From assembly GCA_963734685.1 (NCBI GenBank), contig CAVTIC010000001.1:1-64000 (forward strand): a DNA stretch of 64,000 bases, given 5' to 3'. The notes beneath the pieces were generated by a model, which was not told the DNA's origin, did no database searches, and saw only the letters and a program-made list of their open reading frames with translations. A program made the position numbers and the translations under genes. Within the stretch, counting starts at the first letter, position 1, and the number at the start of each line of letters is the position of its first letter. The DNA comes from JAOUEA01 sp963734685. GTDB lineage: Bacteria; Actinomycetota; UBA4738; HRBIN12. Positions 17,272 through 27,773 of this stretch are shown piece by piece.

Positions 17272-18810
17272 GGAGCCGCCCCCGCGCCGGTCGCGTTCGC
17301 CTCGACGAGCGGTTCCACCGGCTCGCCGACCTGCACGGTCCGCACGCGCTCGGCCACCTGCTCCGACGTCGGCCGCAGGCGCTCGAGCACGGGCGAGGGG
17401 TGCAGGCCGATCCACAGCATCGCTGCCACGATCGGCACGACGATCGCGCCCTCCCGCCACGATAGGTCGGGCAGCGAGCCCCAGCGCTCCTTCAGGGGAC
17501 CCTGGAACGTGCGCTGATAGGACCAGAGCATGTAGATCGCCGAGAGGATCACGCCCACGATCGCGATCGACGCGAGTACCCGGTCGACCGAGAAGGTGCC
17601 GAGCAGCACCAGGAACTCACCCACGAAGTTGTTGAGACCGGGCAGCCCGATCGACGACAGCATCGCCACGACGTAGGCGCCCGCGAGCCACGGCGTCACC
17701 TGGACGATGCCGCCGAGGTCGGCGATCTCCCGCGTGTGCGTGCGCTCGTAGAGCATGCCGAAGACCAGGAACAACATGCCCGTGGACAGCCCGTGGTTCA
17801 CCATCTGCAGCACGGCCCCGTCCATCGACTCGGCCGTGAACGCGAAGATGCCCAGCACGATCAGGCCCATGTGACTCACCGACGAATACGCGATCAGGCG
17901 CTTGATGTCGGTCTGCATCATCGCGACGATCGCGCCGTAGATGATGCCGACGACCGCGAGGATCTCGATCGACAACGCGAAGTAGCGCGAGGCCTCTGGG
18001 AACAGGTCGAGGTTGAACCGCAGCATGCCGTACGGCCCTGTCTTCAGCAGGATCGCGGCCAGCACGACCGAGCCCTTCGTGGGCGCCTCGGTGTGGGCGT
18101 CGGGCAACCACGTGTGCAGTGGCCACACCGGCACCTTCACGGCGAACCCGATGAAGAACGCGAGGAACAGCCACCGGCCGACCCCCGTTGACAGCTGCAG
18201 CTGCTCGAGCGCGGTGAGGTCGAAGGTCGCCCGGCCCAGCTGGTTCCCGGACTCGACGTAGAGGTACAGGATGCCCACGAGCAGGAATGCCGAGCCGAAC
18301 ATCGTGTACAGCAGGAACTTCGTGGCCGCGTAGATACGCCGCTTCGAGCCCCACACGCCGATCAGGTAGTACATCGGGAAGAGCAACGCCTCGAAGAACA
18401 GGAAGAAGAGCAGCAGGTCGAGCGAGAGGAACGCACCGACGATCACGGTCTCCAGGAACAGCGAGACAGCCATGTAGCGGCGCACCTGGTAGATCGACCT
18501 TCCACGAGGCGGCGATGGCGATCGGGAACATGAACGTCGTCACCATCACGAGCCAGATCGAGAACCCGTCCACCCCGACGAACCACGAGAGTCCCACCGA
18601 CTCCACCCACGGGTGCTTCGAGACCATCTGGAACCCGGGCTCGCCGATCTCGAAGTTGACCAGCATGCCGATCGAGACGGCGAAGGTGACGAGGGTGGCG
18701 GCCAACCCGACCCAGCGGGCAGCGTCGTCGGTGATCGAACGCCAGAGCGCCAGCACCGGCAGGCCGACGAGCGGAGCCGCGATCACCAGGGTGAGCCAGG
18801 GCGCGTCCAT
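17268..18810 (-). CDS. nuoM: NADH-quinone oxidoreductase subunit M (complete cluster), one-base frameshift
   Basis: The gene is read in two overlapping frames. The N-terminal part from 18810 covers VGVDGFSIWLVMVTTFMFP to IAASWKVD, and the rest from about 18491 covers QVRRYMAVSLFLETVIVG through KVPVWPLHTWLPDAHTEAPT and GLPGLNNFVGE to the stop at 17268. Together they give one full-length NuoM of about 513 residues. A single extra base near 18489-18496 explains the break. The first-cluster nuoM is intact. An assembly error is the simplest reading; a genuine pseudogene within a full nuo operon is less likely. Confidence 0.9.
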
Positions 18811-18813
18811 CGG

Positions 18814-20706
18814 CTACACCCTCCCTGCCGCGTAGAGGAGCAGCGCGGCGCCGCCGGCCAGGAACGAGAGCGCGTAGCGGCGGACGCGTCCGGACTGCCA
18901 GATCGGAGCCAGGCGCGCCGCCTGCCTGACGAGCCTGCCCACCCCGTCGACCGCTCCGTCGACCACCGTGCGGTCGAACCATTCCAGCGCGGCGGCTCCT
19001 CGGAGGCCGACGTTGCTCACGGCCCACGCATAGAGGTCGTCCACGTAGAAGGCGTGGCCGAGCGCGCCGGCCATGCCGGGCTCACGCTCGGGGAACGACA
19101 CCCAGCGCTCGGCCCGAGCCGGACGGTAGAGGCGCCAGGCGATGCCGAGGCCGACCACGGTCACGACGACCGAGATCGCGATCAACACCTGGGTCGATGG
19201 ACCGGCGTGGCCCTCGACGACGGGCCCGAGCACCGGCTCGAGGAAGGTCGCCAGCCGCCCCTCGGGCGTGAACGCCAGCCAGATGCCGGCGAACAGGCCG
19301 CCGATCGCGAGCACGACGAGCGGCGCTCGCATCAGCGACGAGGCCTCGTGCGCATGGCCCTCGTACCGCTGGTCACCGATGAACGCCGTGAGATACAGCC
19401 GGGCGACATACCAGGCAGAGACGAGCGCCCCGAGCGATCCGAGCACGTAGGCCCAGACCTCTCCGTCGTGGCTCGCGAGCTCGAGGATCGCGTCTTTCGT
19501 GAAGAAGCCGCTGAACGGCGGCAGCCCGCAGAGCGCGAGGGCGCCCGCGGCGAAGAGCGCGGCGGTCCACGGCATGTCGCGTCGCAAGCCACCGAGGCGA
19601 CGCACATCGATCTCGTCGTGGAGCCCGTGCATCACGTTGCCCGACGAGAGGAACAGCAGGGCCTTGTAGAAGGCATGGGCGACCAGCAGCGACATCGCGA
19701 CCGAGTAGAACCCGAGCCCGGCGGCCAAGAACATGAACCCGAGCTGCGACATCGTCGAGTACGCCAACGCCCGCTTCATGTCGTACTGGCCGATCGACGA
19801 GAACCCACCGTAGAGAGCACCGGCGAGCCCGACGACGGCGACCACCGTGAGCGCCACGTCGGAGATCTCGAACAGCGGTGAGGACCGCACCACCAGGTAG
19901 ACGCCGGCCGTCACCATCGTCGCCGCGTGGATCAGGGCCGACACCGGGGTGGGACCGGCCATGGCGTCGGGCAACCACACGTGCAGCGGCAGCTGGGCGG
20001 ACTTGCCGACCGCCCCGCCGAGCAGGAGCAGGGAGATCGCGGTCGCCGTGCCGGTCGCGATCTCGGGCAGCGACCCCTCGTGACCGAGCACGGTGTCGAA
20101 GCTGAACGAGCCGAAATGCACCCACATCACGAACAGTCCCAGCATCAACAGCACGTCGCCGACACGGGTCGTGATGAACGCCTTCTTCGCCGCTCGGGCC
20201 GCCTCGGGGCGATCGGACCAGTACCCGATCAGCAGGTAGGAGCAGAGCCCGACGCCTTCCCACCCCAGGTAGAGCAGCAGGAAGTCGTTCGCGAGGACGA
20301 GCGTCAGCATGAACGCACAGAACAGGTTCATGTAGCCGAAGAATCGCCACGGCCTCGGATCGTGCTCCATGTACCCGATCGCGTACAGGTGGATCAGCGA
20401 GCCGACGCCGGTCACGACCATCGCCATCGTGATCGAGAGGGGGTCGACGCGCAGATCGATGCTCACCGTGGCCGCCCCCGCCCTGATCCACTCGGCAACG
20501 GTCACGACCTGAGTGCGCTCATCCGCGGGGAGCGAGAGCAACTGCATGAGCGCCCCGAACGCCACCACGAACGAAGCCGCCATCGCGGCGGTGGCGAACC
20601 ACCCGGACGTTCGGCTCGCAGAGCGCCCCAGGCGCGCGCCGAACAGCATGTTCACGGCCGCCGCGACGAACGGGATCGCGATCGCCAGGCCGATCAGGTC
20701 GATCAT
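18814..20706 (-). CDS. nuoL: NADH-quinone oxidoreductase subunit L (complete cluster)
   Basis: A 630-residue proton-pumping subunit. GKSAQLPLHVWLPDAMAGPTPVSALIHAATMV, MKRALAYSTMSQLGFM and ALCGLPPFSGFFTKDAIL are NuoL hallmarks, and the C-terminal GHAFYVDDLYAW region leads to the final helix. The ATG is 4 bases inside the end of nuoK. It lies immediately upstream of the frameshifted nuoM with only three bases between. Confidence 0.96.
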   Translation of the reverse strand: MIDLIGLAIAIPFVAAAVNMLFGARLGRSASRTSGWFATAAMAASFVVAFGALMQLLSLPADERTQVVTVAEWIRAGAATVSIDLRVDPLSITMAMVVTGVGSLIHLYAIGYMEHDPRPWRFFGYMNLFCAFMLTLVLANDFLLLYLGWEGVGLCSYLLIGYWSDRPEAARAAKKAFITTRVGDVLLMLGLFVMWVHFGSFSFDTVLGHEGSLPEIATGTATAISLLLLGGAVGKSAQLPLHVWLPDAMAGPTPVSALIHAATMVTAGVYLVVRSSPLFEISDVALTVVAVVGLAGALYGGFSSIGQYDMKRALAYSTMSQLGFMFLAAGLGFYSVAMSLLVAHAFYKALLFLSSGNVMHGLHDEIDVRRLGGLRRDMPWTAALFAAGALALCGLPPFSGFFTKDAILELASHDGEVWAYVLGSLGALVSAWYVARLYLTAFIGDQRYEGHAHEASSLMRAPLVVLAIGGLFAGIWLAFTPEGRLATFLEPVLGPVVEGHAGPSTQVLIAISVVVTVVGLGIAWRLYRPARAERWVSFPEREPGMAGALGHAFYVDDLYAWAVSNVGLRGAAALEWFDRTVVDGAVDGVGRLVRQAARLAPIWQSGRVRRYALSFLAGGAALLLYAAGRV

Positions 20707-21004
20707 CCTCGCAACACGTCCGCTCGGTCGACGTCGGTCGTCGAGGTTCGTCGGAACACCGCCACGATGATCGCGAGCCCCACCACCACCTCGGCCGCTG
20801 CGACGACCATCGAGAAGAAGGCCAGGATCTGTCCGTCGAGCTCGAGGTGCATGCGCGAGAACGCCACGAGCGTGAGGTTCACCGCGTTCAACTGCAGCTC
20901 GACCCCCATGAAGATGCGCAGCGCGTTCCGGCGCAGGAGCACCGCCGCCGACCCGAGCGCGAACAGGATCGCCGAGAGCAGCAGGAAGTAGGCGATCGGC
21001 GTCC

Positions 21005-21008
<4 letters not shown>
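20703..21008 (-). CDS. nuoK: NADH-quinone oxidoreductase subunit K (complete cluster)
   Basis: A 101-residue three-helix subunit. VLLRRNALRIFMGVELQLNAVNLTLV holds the conserved glutamate, with the second in MVVAAAEVVVGLAIIV. Its start and stop overlap nuoJ and nuoL by four bases each. It is clearly diverged from the NuoK at 10960-11262 but aligns over its whole length. Confidence 0.95.
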
Positions 21009-21640
<632 letters not shown>

Positions 21641-21646
21641 CCGGCC

Positions 21647-22189
21647 CTACCCCTCCCGATCCGCGGGATCGGTGCCGAGCGGTGGTGGCGGCTCCAGCAG
21701 CTGCTCCTTCGTCCAGATCGCCTCTTCACGGCTCGTGAACGACAGCTCGAAGTAGCTCGTGAGGGTCAGCGCCCGCGTCGGACAGGCCTCGACGCAGAGG
21801 CCGCACATGATGCAGCGCAGGTAGTTGATCTGGTAGTCCTTCGCGTACCGCTCCCCCGGGCTCACCGGCGAGTCGGGGTCGTTGTCGGCACCTTCGACCC
21901 AGATCGCGTCGGCGGGGCAGGCGAACGCGCAGAGCTCGCACCCGATGCACTTCTCCAGCCCGTCCTCGTGCGTGTTCAGGAGGTGCCGGCCGATGTGCGA
22001 CCGCTCCGGGATCGGCGCGATCTCCTTCGGGTATCGCTCGGTGTTGTCGGGGCGGAAGGTCTGCTTGAAGACCGTCGCCATGCCCTTGCCGATCGCGACG
22101 GCCGCGTCCCAGGCACCCTGCGGCTGAGGCGGCTCGTCCATCGGCCGATGTTCGTCGTCTCGCGGGTGCTCGTCGGTCCGATCGCTCAC
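21647..22189 (-). CDS. nuoI: NADH-quinone oxidoreductase subunit I (complete cluster)
   Basis: A 180-residue ferredoxin-like subunit with two complete [4Fe-4S] motifs, CIGCELCAFACP and CIMCGLCVEACP, and the following RPTRALTLTSYFE-like segment typical of NuoI. The N-terminal charged stretch (DRTDEHPRDDEHRPMDEPP) is an unconserved extension. The start overlaps the end of nuoH by four bases. Confidence 0.95.
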   Translation of the reverse strand: MSDRTDEHPRDDEHRPMDEPPQPQGAWDAAVAIGKGMATVFKQTFRPDNTERYPKEIAPIPERSHIGRHLLNTHEDGLEKCIGCELCAFACPADAIWVEGADNDPDSPVSPGERYAKDYQINYLRCIMCGLCVEACPTRALTLTSYFELSFTSREEAIWTKEQLLEPPPPLGTDPADREG

Positions 22190-23319
22190 TGGTGCACCCC
22201 CTCACGTTCGGCGGCGGTGCCACGACCGAACAGCGGGGCGACGAGCGTGGCGAGCGCCGCCACGCCCACGATCACCGCGGCGGCGAGGTAGCGCCCCCGA
22301 TCGCCGTACTCCTGCGGCAGCACGACGACGACGCCCGTGATCAACACCCACGCCAGCCCGAAGGGGATCAGCACCTTCCAGCCGAAGTTCATCAGCCGGT
22401 CATAGCGCATGCGCGGCAGCGTGGCCCGAACCAGGATCATGACGTAGATGACCGCGGTCACTTTGAGGATGAACCAGAGCAGCGGCCCGACCCACGCGAC
22501 GGCGCCGTCGAACGGCCAGTACCCGCGCCACCCGCCGAGGAAGATCGTCACCGCCACCGCAGCGACGGTCACCGTGCTCACGTACTCGCCGAGGTAGAAC
22601 ATCGCGAACTTGATGCCGGAGTACTCGGTGTGGAAGCCGGCCACGAGCTCCGACTCGGCCTCGGCGAGATCGAACGGCGGCCGGTTCGTCTCGGCGATCG
22701 CACCGATCAGGAACACCATGAAGGCGGGGAACTGAGGGATCACGTTCCAGACGGTGTCCTGGGCCGCGACGATCCCGCTCATCTGCAGCGTGCCGCTGTA
22801 CATCAGCACGGCCACGAGGGCCAGACCCATGCCCACCTCGTAGGAGATCATCTGCGCGCTCGAGCGCACCGCGCCGAGGAGGGGGTAGTTCGAGCCGCTC
22901 GACCAGCCCGCGAGCACCACCCCGTAGACCGACAGCGATGTCATCGCCAGGATCCAGAGGATGCCGATGTTGAGGTCGGCGAGCTGGAATGGGATCTCGC
23001 GTCCGAACAGCGTGACCTCGGTGCCGAACGGGATCACGCAGAACGCGAGGAATCCGGGGAACATCGCGAGGATCGGCGCGATCGCGTAGACCGGACGATC
23101 GGCCGCGGTCGGCGTGATGCCTTCCTTGAAGAAGAGCTTGATGCCGTCGGCCAGGGTGATCAGCACGCCGCGGGGGCCGGCACGCATCGGACCGACACGC
23201 GTCTGCATGTCGGCGATCACCTTCCGCTCCATCCAGATGTAGAGCATCACCGCGATCAGCAGCGCGAAGAAGACCACCGCGACCCGCACGACGAGGATCG
23301 CCCAATCGACCCAGTCCAT
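22186..23319 (-). CDS. nuoH: NADH-quinone oxidoreductase subunit H (complete cluster)
   Basis: A 377-residue membrane subunit of the quinone-binding module. WMERKVIADMQTRVGPMRAGP, DGIKLFFKEGITP, AETNRPPFDLAEAESELVAGFHTEYSG and RATLPRMRYDRLM are all conserved. About 25 extra residues at the C-terminus follow the last conserved helix. The ATG shares one base with the nuoG stop (TGATG). Confidence 0.96.
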   Translation of the reverse strand: MDWVDWAILVVRVAVVFFALLIAVMLYIWMERKVIADMQTRVGPMRAGPRGVLITLADGIKLFFKEGITPTAADRPVYAIAPILAMFPGFLAFCVIPFGTEVTLFGREIPFQLADLNIGILWILAMTSLSVYGVVLAGWSSGSNYPLLGAVRSSAQMISYEVGMGLALVAVLMYSGTLQMSGIVAAQDTVWNVIPQFPAFMVFLIGAIAETNRPPFDLAEAESELVAGFHTEYSGIKFAMFYLGEYVSTVTVAAVAVTIFLGGWRGYWPFDGAVAWVGPLLWFILKVTAVIYVMILVRATLPRMRYDRLMNFGWKVLIPFGLAWVLITGVVVVLPQEYGDRGRYLAAAVIVGVAALATLVAPLFGRGTAAEREGVHQ

Positions 23320-25761
23320 CAGGCCTCACCCCCCGCCGCGGCGGCGACGACCGGCTCGAGCGCCTCGGAGGCCGCCCCGTCGCCGGTGGCGGGATCGATC
23401 GCCACGATGCTTGCGCGCGCAAGCATCGCGCCGGACAGCAGCGTGTTCAGGGCGAGCCCGGGCTGGTTGAACGGCACGAACGCGGCCCCCGCCGCGACGT
23501 GCTCGGTCACCCGCACCGGCAGCTCGGCCTCCCCGGCATCGGTGCGGACGATCGCCCGCCCCCCGTCGACGAGTCCGAACGCGCCCGCATCGGCGGGATG
23601 TACCTCGACGAACGCCTCGTCCTCGAGCGCGGCCTTCAGCTCGTCGGCCCGCTCGGACAACCGCCCTTCGTCGACGAGCAACGGATAGGTGAAGAGCACG
23701 AGCCCCTCACCGGCCGGGACGGTCCCGGCGGACGCCGGGGGCGCGCCGACCTCGTCGTTCGTCGCGCTCCCCTCGCGCGCCCCCACCAGCCGGCCCATCT
23801 CTTCGTGCAGCTCGTCGAGCGTCTCGAAACCGAGGTCGCCGCCGCACGCGAGCGCCATGCTCGCGAAGATCTCCCAGTCGGCGAGGCTGATGCCGTCACG
23901 ACCGCGGATCGCGCGCAGCCGCTGGCCGCGGCCCTCCCACGTGGAGACGTGCCCGTCCTTCTCGAGGAACGCGCTCGCCGGCAGGAAGGCGTCGGCGAAC
24001 CGCTCGAGCGAGCCGAGCTCGAGCGATTGCACGACCTTCACGGGCACGTTGTCGATCGCCCGGCGCACGAGGTCTGCATCGGGCACGTCGCGGAGGGGGT
24101 CGATGCCGATCAGGAACAGCACGTCGACCTCGCGGTCGACGCAGGCGCGCAAGATGGCCATCGTGTCCCGCCCCGGCTCCCGGTTCATCAGCGGGCCCCA
24201 GGCTCCTTCCACGTCGTCCACGTCGTGCATCGAGCGTCCGCCGGGGAGCAAGCCCGGGTGCACACCCGGCGATCAACGCGCCGCGATCGTTCGCTCGTCT
24301 GGTGACGTACTGGAACCGCGCGCCGACGGCGTCGGCAGCGGCCTTCGCGGCATCGGCCGCTCCCGGTCGCTCGCCCGCGAGCACCACGGCTCCCTCGCCG
24401 GCTTCGCGGAGCGCGGCGAGCGCCTCGTCGAGGGTCGAGTCTGCGCCGCCGGCCAGGAGGCGAGCCTCGTCGCCGGGCGCGCACAACACGTGGGTCGCGA
24501 CGTCGTGCAGGCGCGTACGCCGCGGATGCACCACCCAGATCCGCGCCCCGCGCTTCGCCGCCTTCCGCAGCCGCAGGTGCAGGATCGGCACCTCGTGCTC
24601 GGCATCGAGTCCGACCACGAGGATCGCGCCCGCGCGTTCCACGTCCTTGTACGTCACCGCCATGGGGGTCGCGGCCGCGTGACGCTCCGCGGCGGCCGCG
24701 CCGGAATCCCCGGCGCGCCGGTGGTCGAGGTCGTTCGTGCGGAACACCGTGCGAGCGAGCTTCGACAACGCGAAGTAGTCCTCGTCCATCAGCCGGCCGC
24801 CGGTGAGGATCGCGACGCGCTTCCCGTGGGTCCACTCCGCCACGCGGGTGAGCACCTCACCGAACGACGCGGGCTCGAGACCGTGGTCGCGGATCAGCGG
24901 CGTGGCGATGCGGTCGGGCGCATCGGGGAACCGGAACGCGTACCGACCCTTGTCGCAGAGCCACGCGTCGTTCACGTCGTGGTTGTCTCGCGCGAGCTGG
25001 CGCACGACCTCGCCGCGGCGCATGTCCAACTTGACGTTGCAGCCCGCGCTGCAATGGGGGCACACGGTGTCGACCGTGGAGAGGTCGAACGGCCGCGCGA
25101 CGAACCGGTACGGGGTCGAGGTCAGGGCGCCCACCGGGCAGATCTGCACCGTGTTGCCGCTGAACGGCGATCGGAAGTCCTCGCCCGCCGCGATCGAGAC
25201 CTGCTCGGCCGCCCCGCGCGCGAACAGCTCGATGAACCGGTCGCCCGAGATCTGGTCGCAGAAGCGGGTGCAGCGCGCGCACAGCACGCAGCGCTCGCGG
25301 TCGAGGTTCACGAGCGGCGAGAGCGGCAGCGGCTTCGGGAACACGCGTTTGGCCTCGCGGTAGCGGCTCTCCCCCGGCCCGAACGCGAGCGCCTGGTCCT
25401 GCAGCGGACACTCGCCGCCCCGGTCGCAGATCGGGCAGTCGAGGGGGTGGTTCAACAGCAGGAACTCGAGGTTCGCGACCTGCGCGTCGTGCACGACATC
25501 GCTGGTGTTCTGCGTCTTCACGGCCAGGCCCTCGGCCACCGTCGTGGTGCACGACGTGAACAGCTTCCGCTGGCCCTCGACCTCGACGTAGCACTGTCGA
25601 CATGCGCCGACCGGCTCCAGCAGCGGGTGGTCGCAGAACCGCGGGATCTCGACCCCGACCTGTTCGGCCGCCCGGATGATCAGCGTGCCCGCAGGCACCG
25701 TCACTTCCTTGCCGTCGATCGTCAACGTGACCATCTGTTCCGGGGAGCTAACGCTCGCCAT
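23319..25761 (-). CDS. nuoG: NADH-quinone oxidoreductase subunit G, one-base frameshift
   Basis: The N-terminal frame from 25761 encodes the [2Fe-2S] domain (CDHPLLEPVGACRQC), the HCCC-type and [4Fe-4S] motifs (CPICDRGGECPLQDQ, CVLCARCTRFC, ICPVGAL) and the start of the molybdopterin-like domain (VCPHCSAGC). It reads to about 24258, where an extra base in a GGG run (codons for Ala-Gly) moves the rest to another frame. That frame resumes as HPGLLPGGRS and continues to the stop at 23319, giving about 814 residues in all. Start 25761 is chosen over upstream ATGs because of the GGGGGAG just before it. A sequencing insertion is the likely cause. Confidence 0.9.
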
Positions 25762-25818
25762 CTCGCTCCCCCTCGTCACGCCTCGTGGCTCGCCCGTGAG
25801 CACCCCGGAGTCCCCCGA

Positions 25819-27177
25819 TCACGTCGGCGCTCCTTGGATCTCGAAAGGACCGGTCGGTGCGAACGTCACGGCTTCCTGCGCTGACTCGGCCTCGCGGCCC
25901 GGTCCTTCCCCCGTCACCGGGCAGCGGCCGTCGCGGATGTGCGCCTCGTACTCGTCCATGAAGTACGTCAGCGTGGACTGGATCGGCGAGACCGCGCCGT
26001 CGGCGAGCGCGCAGAACGCACGGAACAGGATGTTCTCGCCCACGTCGGCCATGACCGGCAGGTCGTCCTCGCGTCCGTAGCCGGCCTCGATGCGGCCCAG
26101 CACCCGCGAGGCCCACCAGGTCCCCTCGCGGCACGGCGTGCACTTGCCACACGACTCGTGCGCGTAGAACTCGACGAGGCGCCGGGCGGCCTCGACCATG
26201 CAGTCGGTCTCGTCGAGCACGATGATCGCGCCGGTCCCGAGCAGCGAGCCCGCCTCCATCACCGACTCGAAGTCGAGCCCCACGTCGACGTGCTCGGCGG
26301 TGAGGAAGGGCGTCGAGGAGCCTCCCGGCGTCCAGGCCTTGATCGCGTTCCCGCCCAGCACGCCGCCCGCATGCTCCTCGAGGAGCACCCGCATCGGCGT
26401 GCCCATCGGGAGCTCGTAGTTGCCGGGGCGTTCGACCTTGCCGCTGATCGTGAACATCTTCGTGCCGGGCGCCTTCGCGGTGCCGACCTCTTTGAACCAG
26501 TCCGCGCCGTTGTTCACGATGTGCGGCACGTTCATCAGCGTCTCGACGTTGTTGATCACCGTCGGCGACTCGTAGAGGCCTTCCACCGCCGGGAACGGCG
26601 GCCGCAGTCGCGGCTGTCCTCGGAAGCCCTCGAGGCTCGAGAGCAGGGCCGTCTCCTCGCCGCAGATGTAGGCCCCGGCGCCCCGGTGCAGCACGATGTC
26701 GAGGTCGTAGTCACTGCCCATGATGCCGTGGCCGAGGTAACCGGCGGCGTAGGCCTCATCGAGCGCCCGCTGCAACACCTGCCCCTGCCACAGGTACTCG
26801 CCTCGGATGTAGATGAAGGCGAGGTGGCAGTCGATCGCAGCCGCCGCGATCGCTGCACCCTCGATCAACGCGTGCGGCTCGCGTTCCACGAGCTCGCGGT
26901 TGTTGCATGTTCCCGGCTCGGACTCGTCGAAGTTCACGGTGACGTAGGTGGGCTTGCCGGTGCTCCGGGGCACGAACGACCACTTCATGCCCGTTGGGAA
27001 GCCGGCGCCACCGCGACCGCGGAGTCCGGAGTCCTTCACCAGCTGGATCAGCTCGTCGCCCGTCTTCCCGAGCGCCGTGCGCAGCCCCCGGTAGCCCCCG
27101 GCCGCCTCGTAGCCCGCGAGCGGGATCACGCTCGGATCGTTCCAGTGGGCGGTCAGCACACGGCGCGGTTCACTCAT
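25819..27177 (-). CDS. nuoF: NADH-quinone oxidoreductase subunit F
   Basis: A 452-residue subunit that binds NADH and FMN. GLRGRGGAGFPTGMKW is the FMN/NADH glycine-rich loop (about residues 56-71), GAGAYICGEETALLSSLEG is the second signature, and ESCGKCTPCREG plus the cysteine of FRAFCALADG ligate a [4Fe-4S] cluster. The ATG overlaps the nuoE stop. This is the only NADH-oxidising module in the window, so both complex I clusters could depend on it. Confidence 0.96.
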   Translation of the reverse strand: MSEPRRVLTAHWNDPSVIPLAGYEAAGGYRGLRTALGKTGDELIQLVKDSGLRGRGGAGFPTGMKWSFVPRSTGKPTYVTVNFDESEPGTCNNRELVEREPHALIEGAAIAAAAIDCHLAFIYIRGEYLWQGQVLQRALDEAYAAGYLGHGIMGSDYDLDIVLHRGAGAYICGEETALLSSLEGFRGQPRLRPPFPAVEGLYESPTVINNVETLMNVPHIVNNGADWFKEVGTAKAPGTKMFTISGKVERPGNYELPMGTPMRVLLEEHAGGVLGGNAIKAWTPGGSSTPFLTAEHVDVGLDFESVMEAGSLLGTGAIIVLDETDCMVEAARRLVEFYAHESCGKCTPCREGTWWASRVLGRIEAGYGREDDLPVMADVGENILFRAFCALADGAVSPIQSTLTYFMDEYEAHIRDGRCPVTGEGPGREAESAQEAVTFAPTGPFEIQGAPT

Positions 27178-27773
27178 GCGTTCGCCCCCTCGACCGGCGA
27201 CGCGGCCTCCAGCGGCTCGAGCCCCGCCAGGATGCGCGAGGCGGCCTTGAAGCTCTCGACGGCCGGGCCGCGCGCGGGCTCGGGCACCTCGCCGGATCGC
27301 AGCGACTCGACGATCTCGATCATGCGTTCGGGCGTGACGAAGTCGTGATTCGCGACGTTCACCTGCACGACCGGTGCGAGCTCGCACACGCCGAGGCACT
27401 CCTCCTCGTGCACGCTGAACGCCCCGTCGTCGCTGAGCTCGCCGCCGTGAGGGATGCCGGTTGCCTGATGGGCGGCCTCGTACACGGCGTTCGCACCGCG
27501 CAGGGCGCACGACAGGTTCGTGCACACCGCGATGAGATGGGTGCCGGTCGGGCGCAGCCGGAGCATCGTGTAGAAGCTCGCCACGGCTTCCACCTCGGCC
27601 GTACGCACGCCGATCAAGCCCGCCACCTCCTGCAGCCCTCGACGCGTGACCTGCCCTTCGACGGACTGCGCGAGGTAGAGCAGGGGCATCACCGCGGAGC
27701 GTTGCCGCCCGTCGGGGTAGCGCGCCACGATCGCGCGCGCCTCGTCGAGGCGATCGCCCTCGAAGATCGCCAT
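27174..27773 (-). CDS. nuoE: NADH-quinone oxidoreductase subunit E
   Basis: A 199-residue thioredoxin-like subunit carrying the [2Fe-2S] cluster N1a. The four ligands are in VCTNLSCALRG and EECLGVCELAP. The N-terminal helical bundle (YPDGRQRSAVMPLLYLAQ) is standard; the C-terminal 30 residues are an unconserved acidic extension. The ATG at 27773 shares a base with the nuoD stop. Confidence 0.95.
   Translation of the reverse strand: MAIFEGDRLDEARAIVARYPDGRQRSAVMPLLYLAQSVEGQVTRRGLQEVAGLIGVRTAEVEAVASFYTMLRLRPTGTHLIAVCTNLSCALRGANAVYEAAHQATGIPHGGELSDDGAFSVHEEECLGVCELAPVVQVNVANHDFVTPERMIEIVESLRSGEVPEPARGPAVESFKAASRILAGLEPLEAASPVEGANA

Noticed and set aside
18485..18810. Treating the frameshifted nuoM as two separate small genes
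   Set aside because: The two frames together give one full-length NuoM with no missing motif; a single inserted base explains it.
22192..23688. Plus-strand open frame of about 500 codons opposite nuoH/nuoG
   Set aside because: Antisense shadow of conserved genes with low-complexity charged composition and no start signal.
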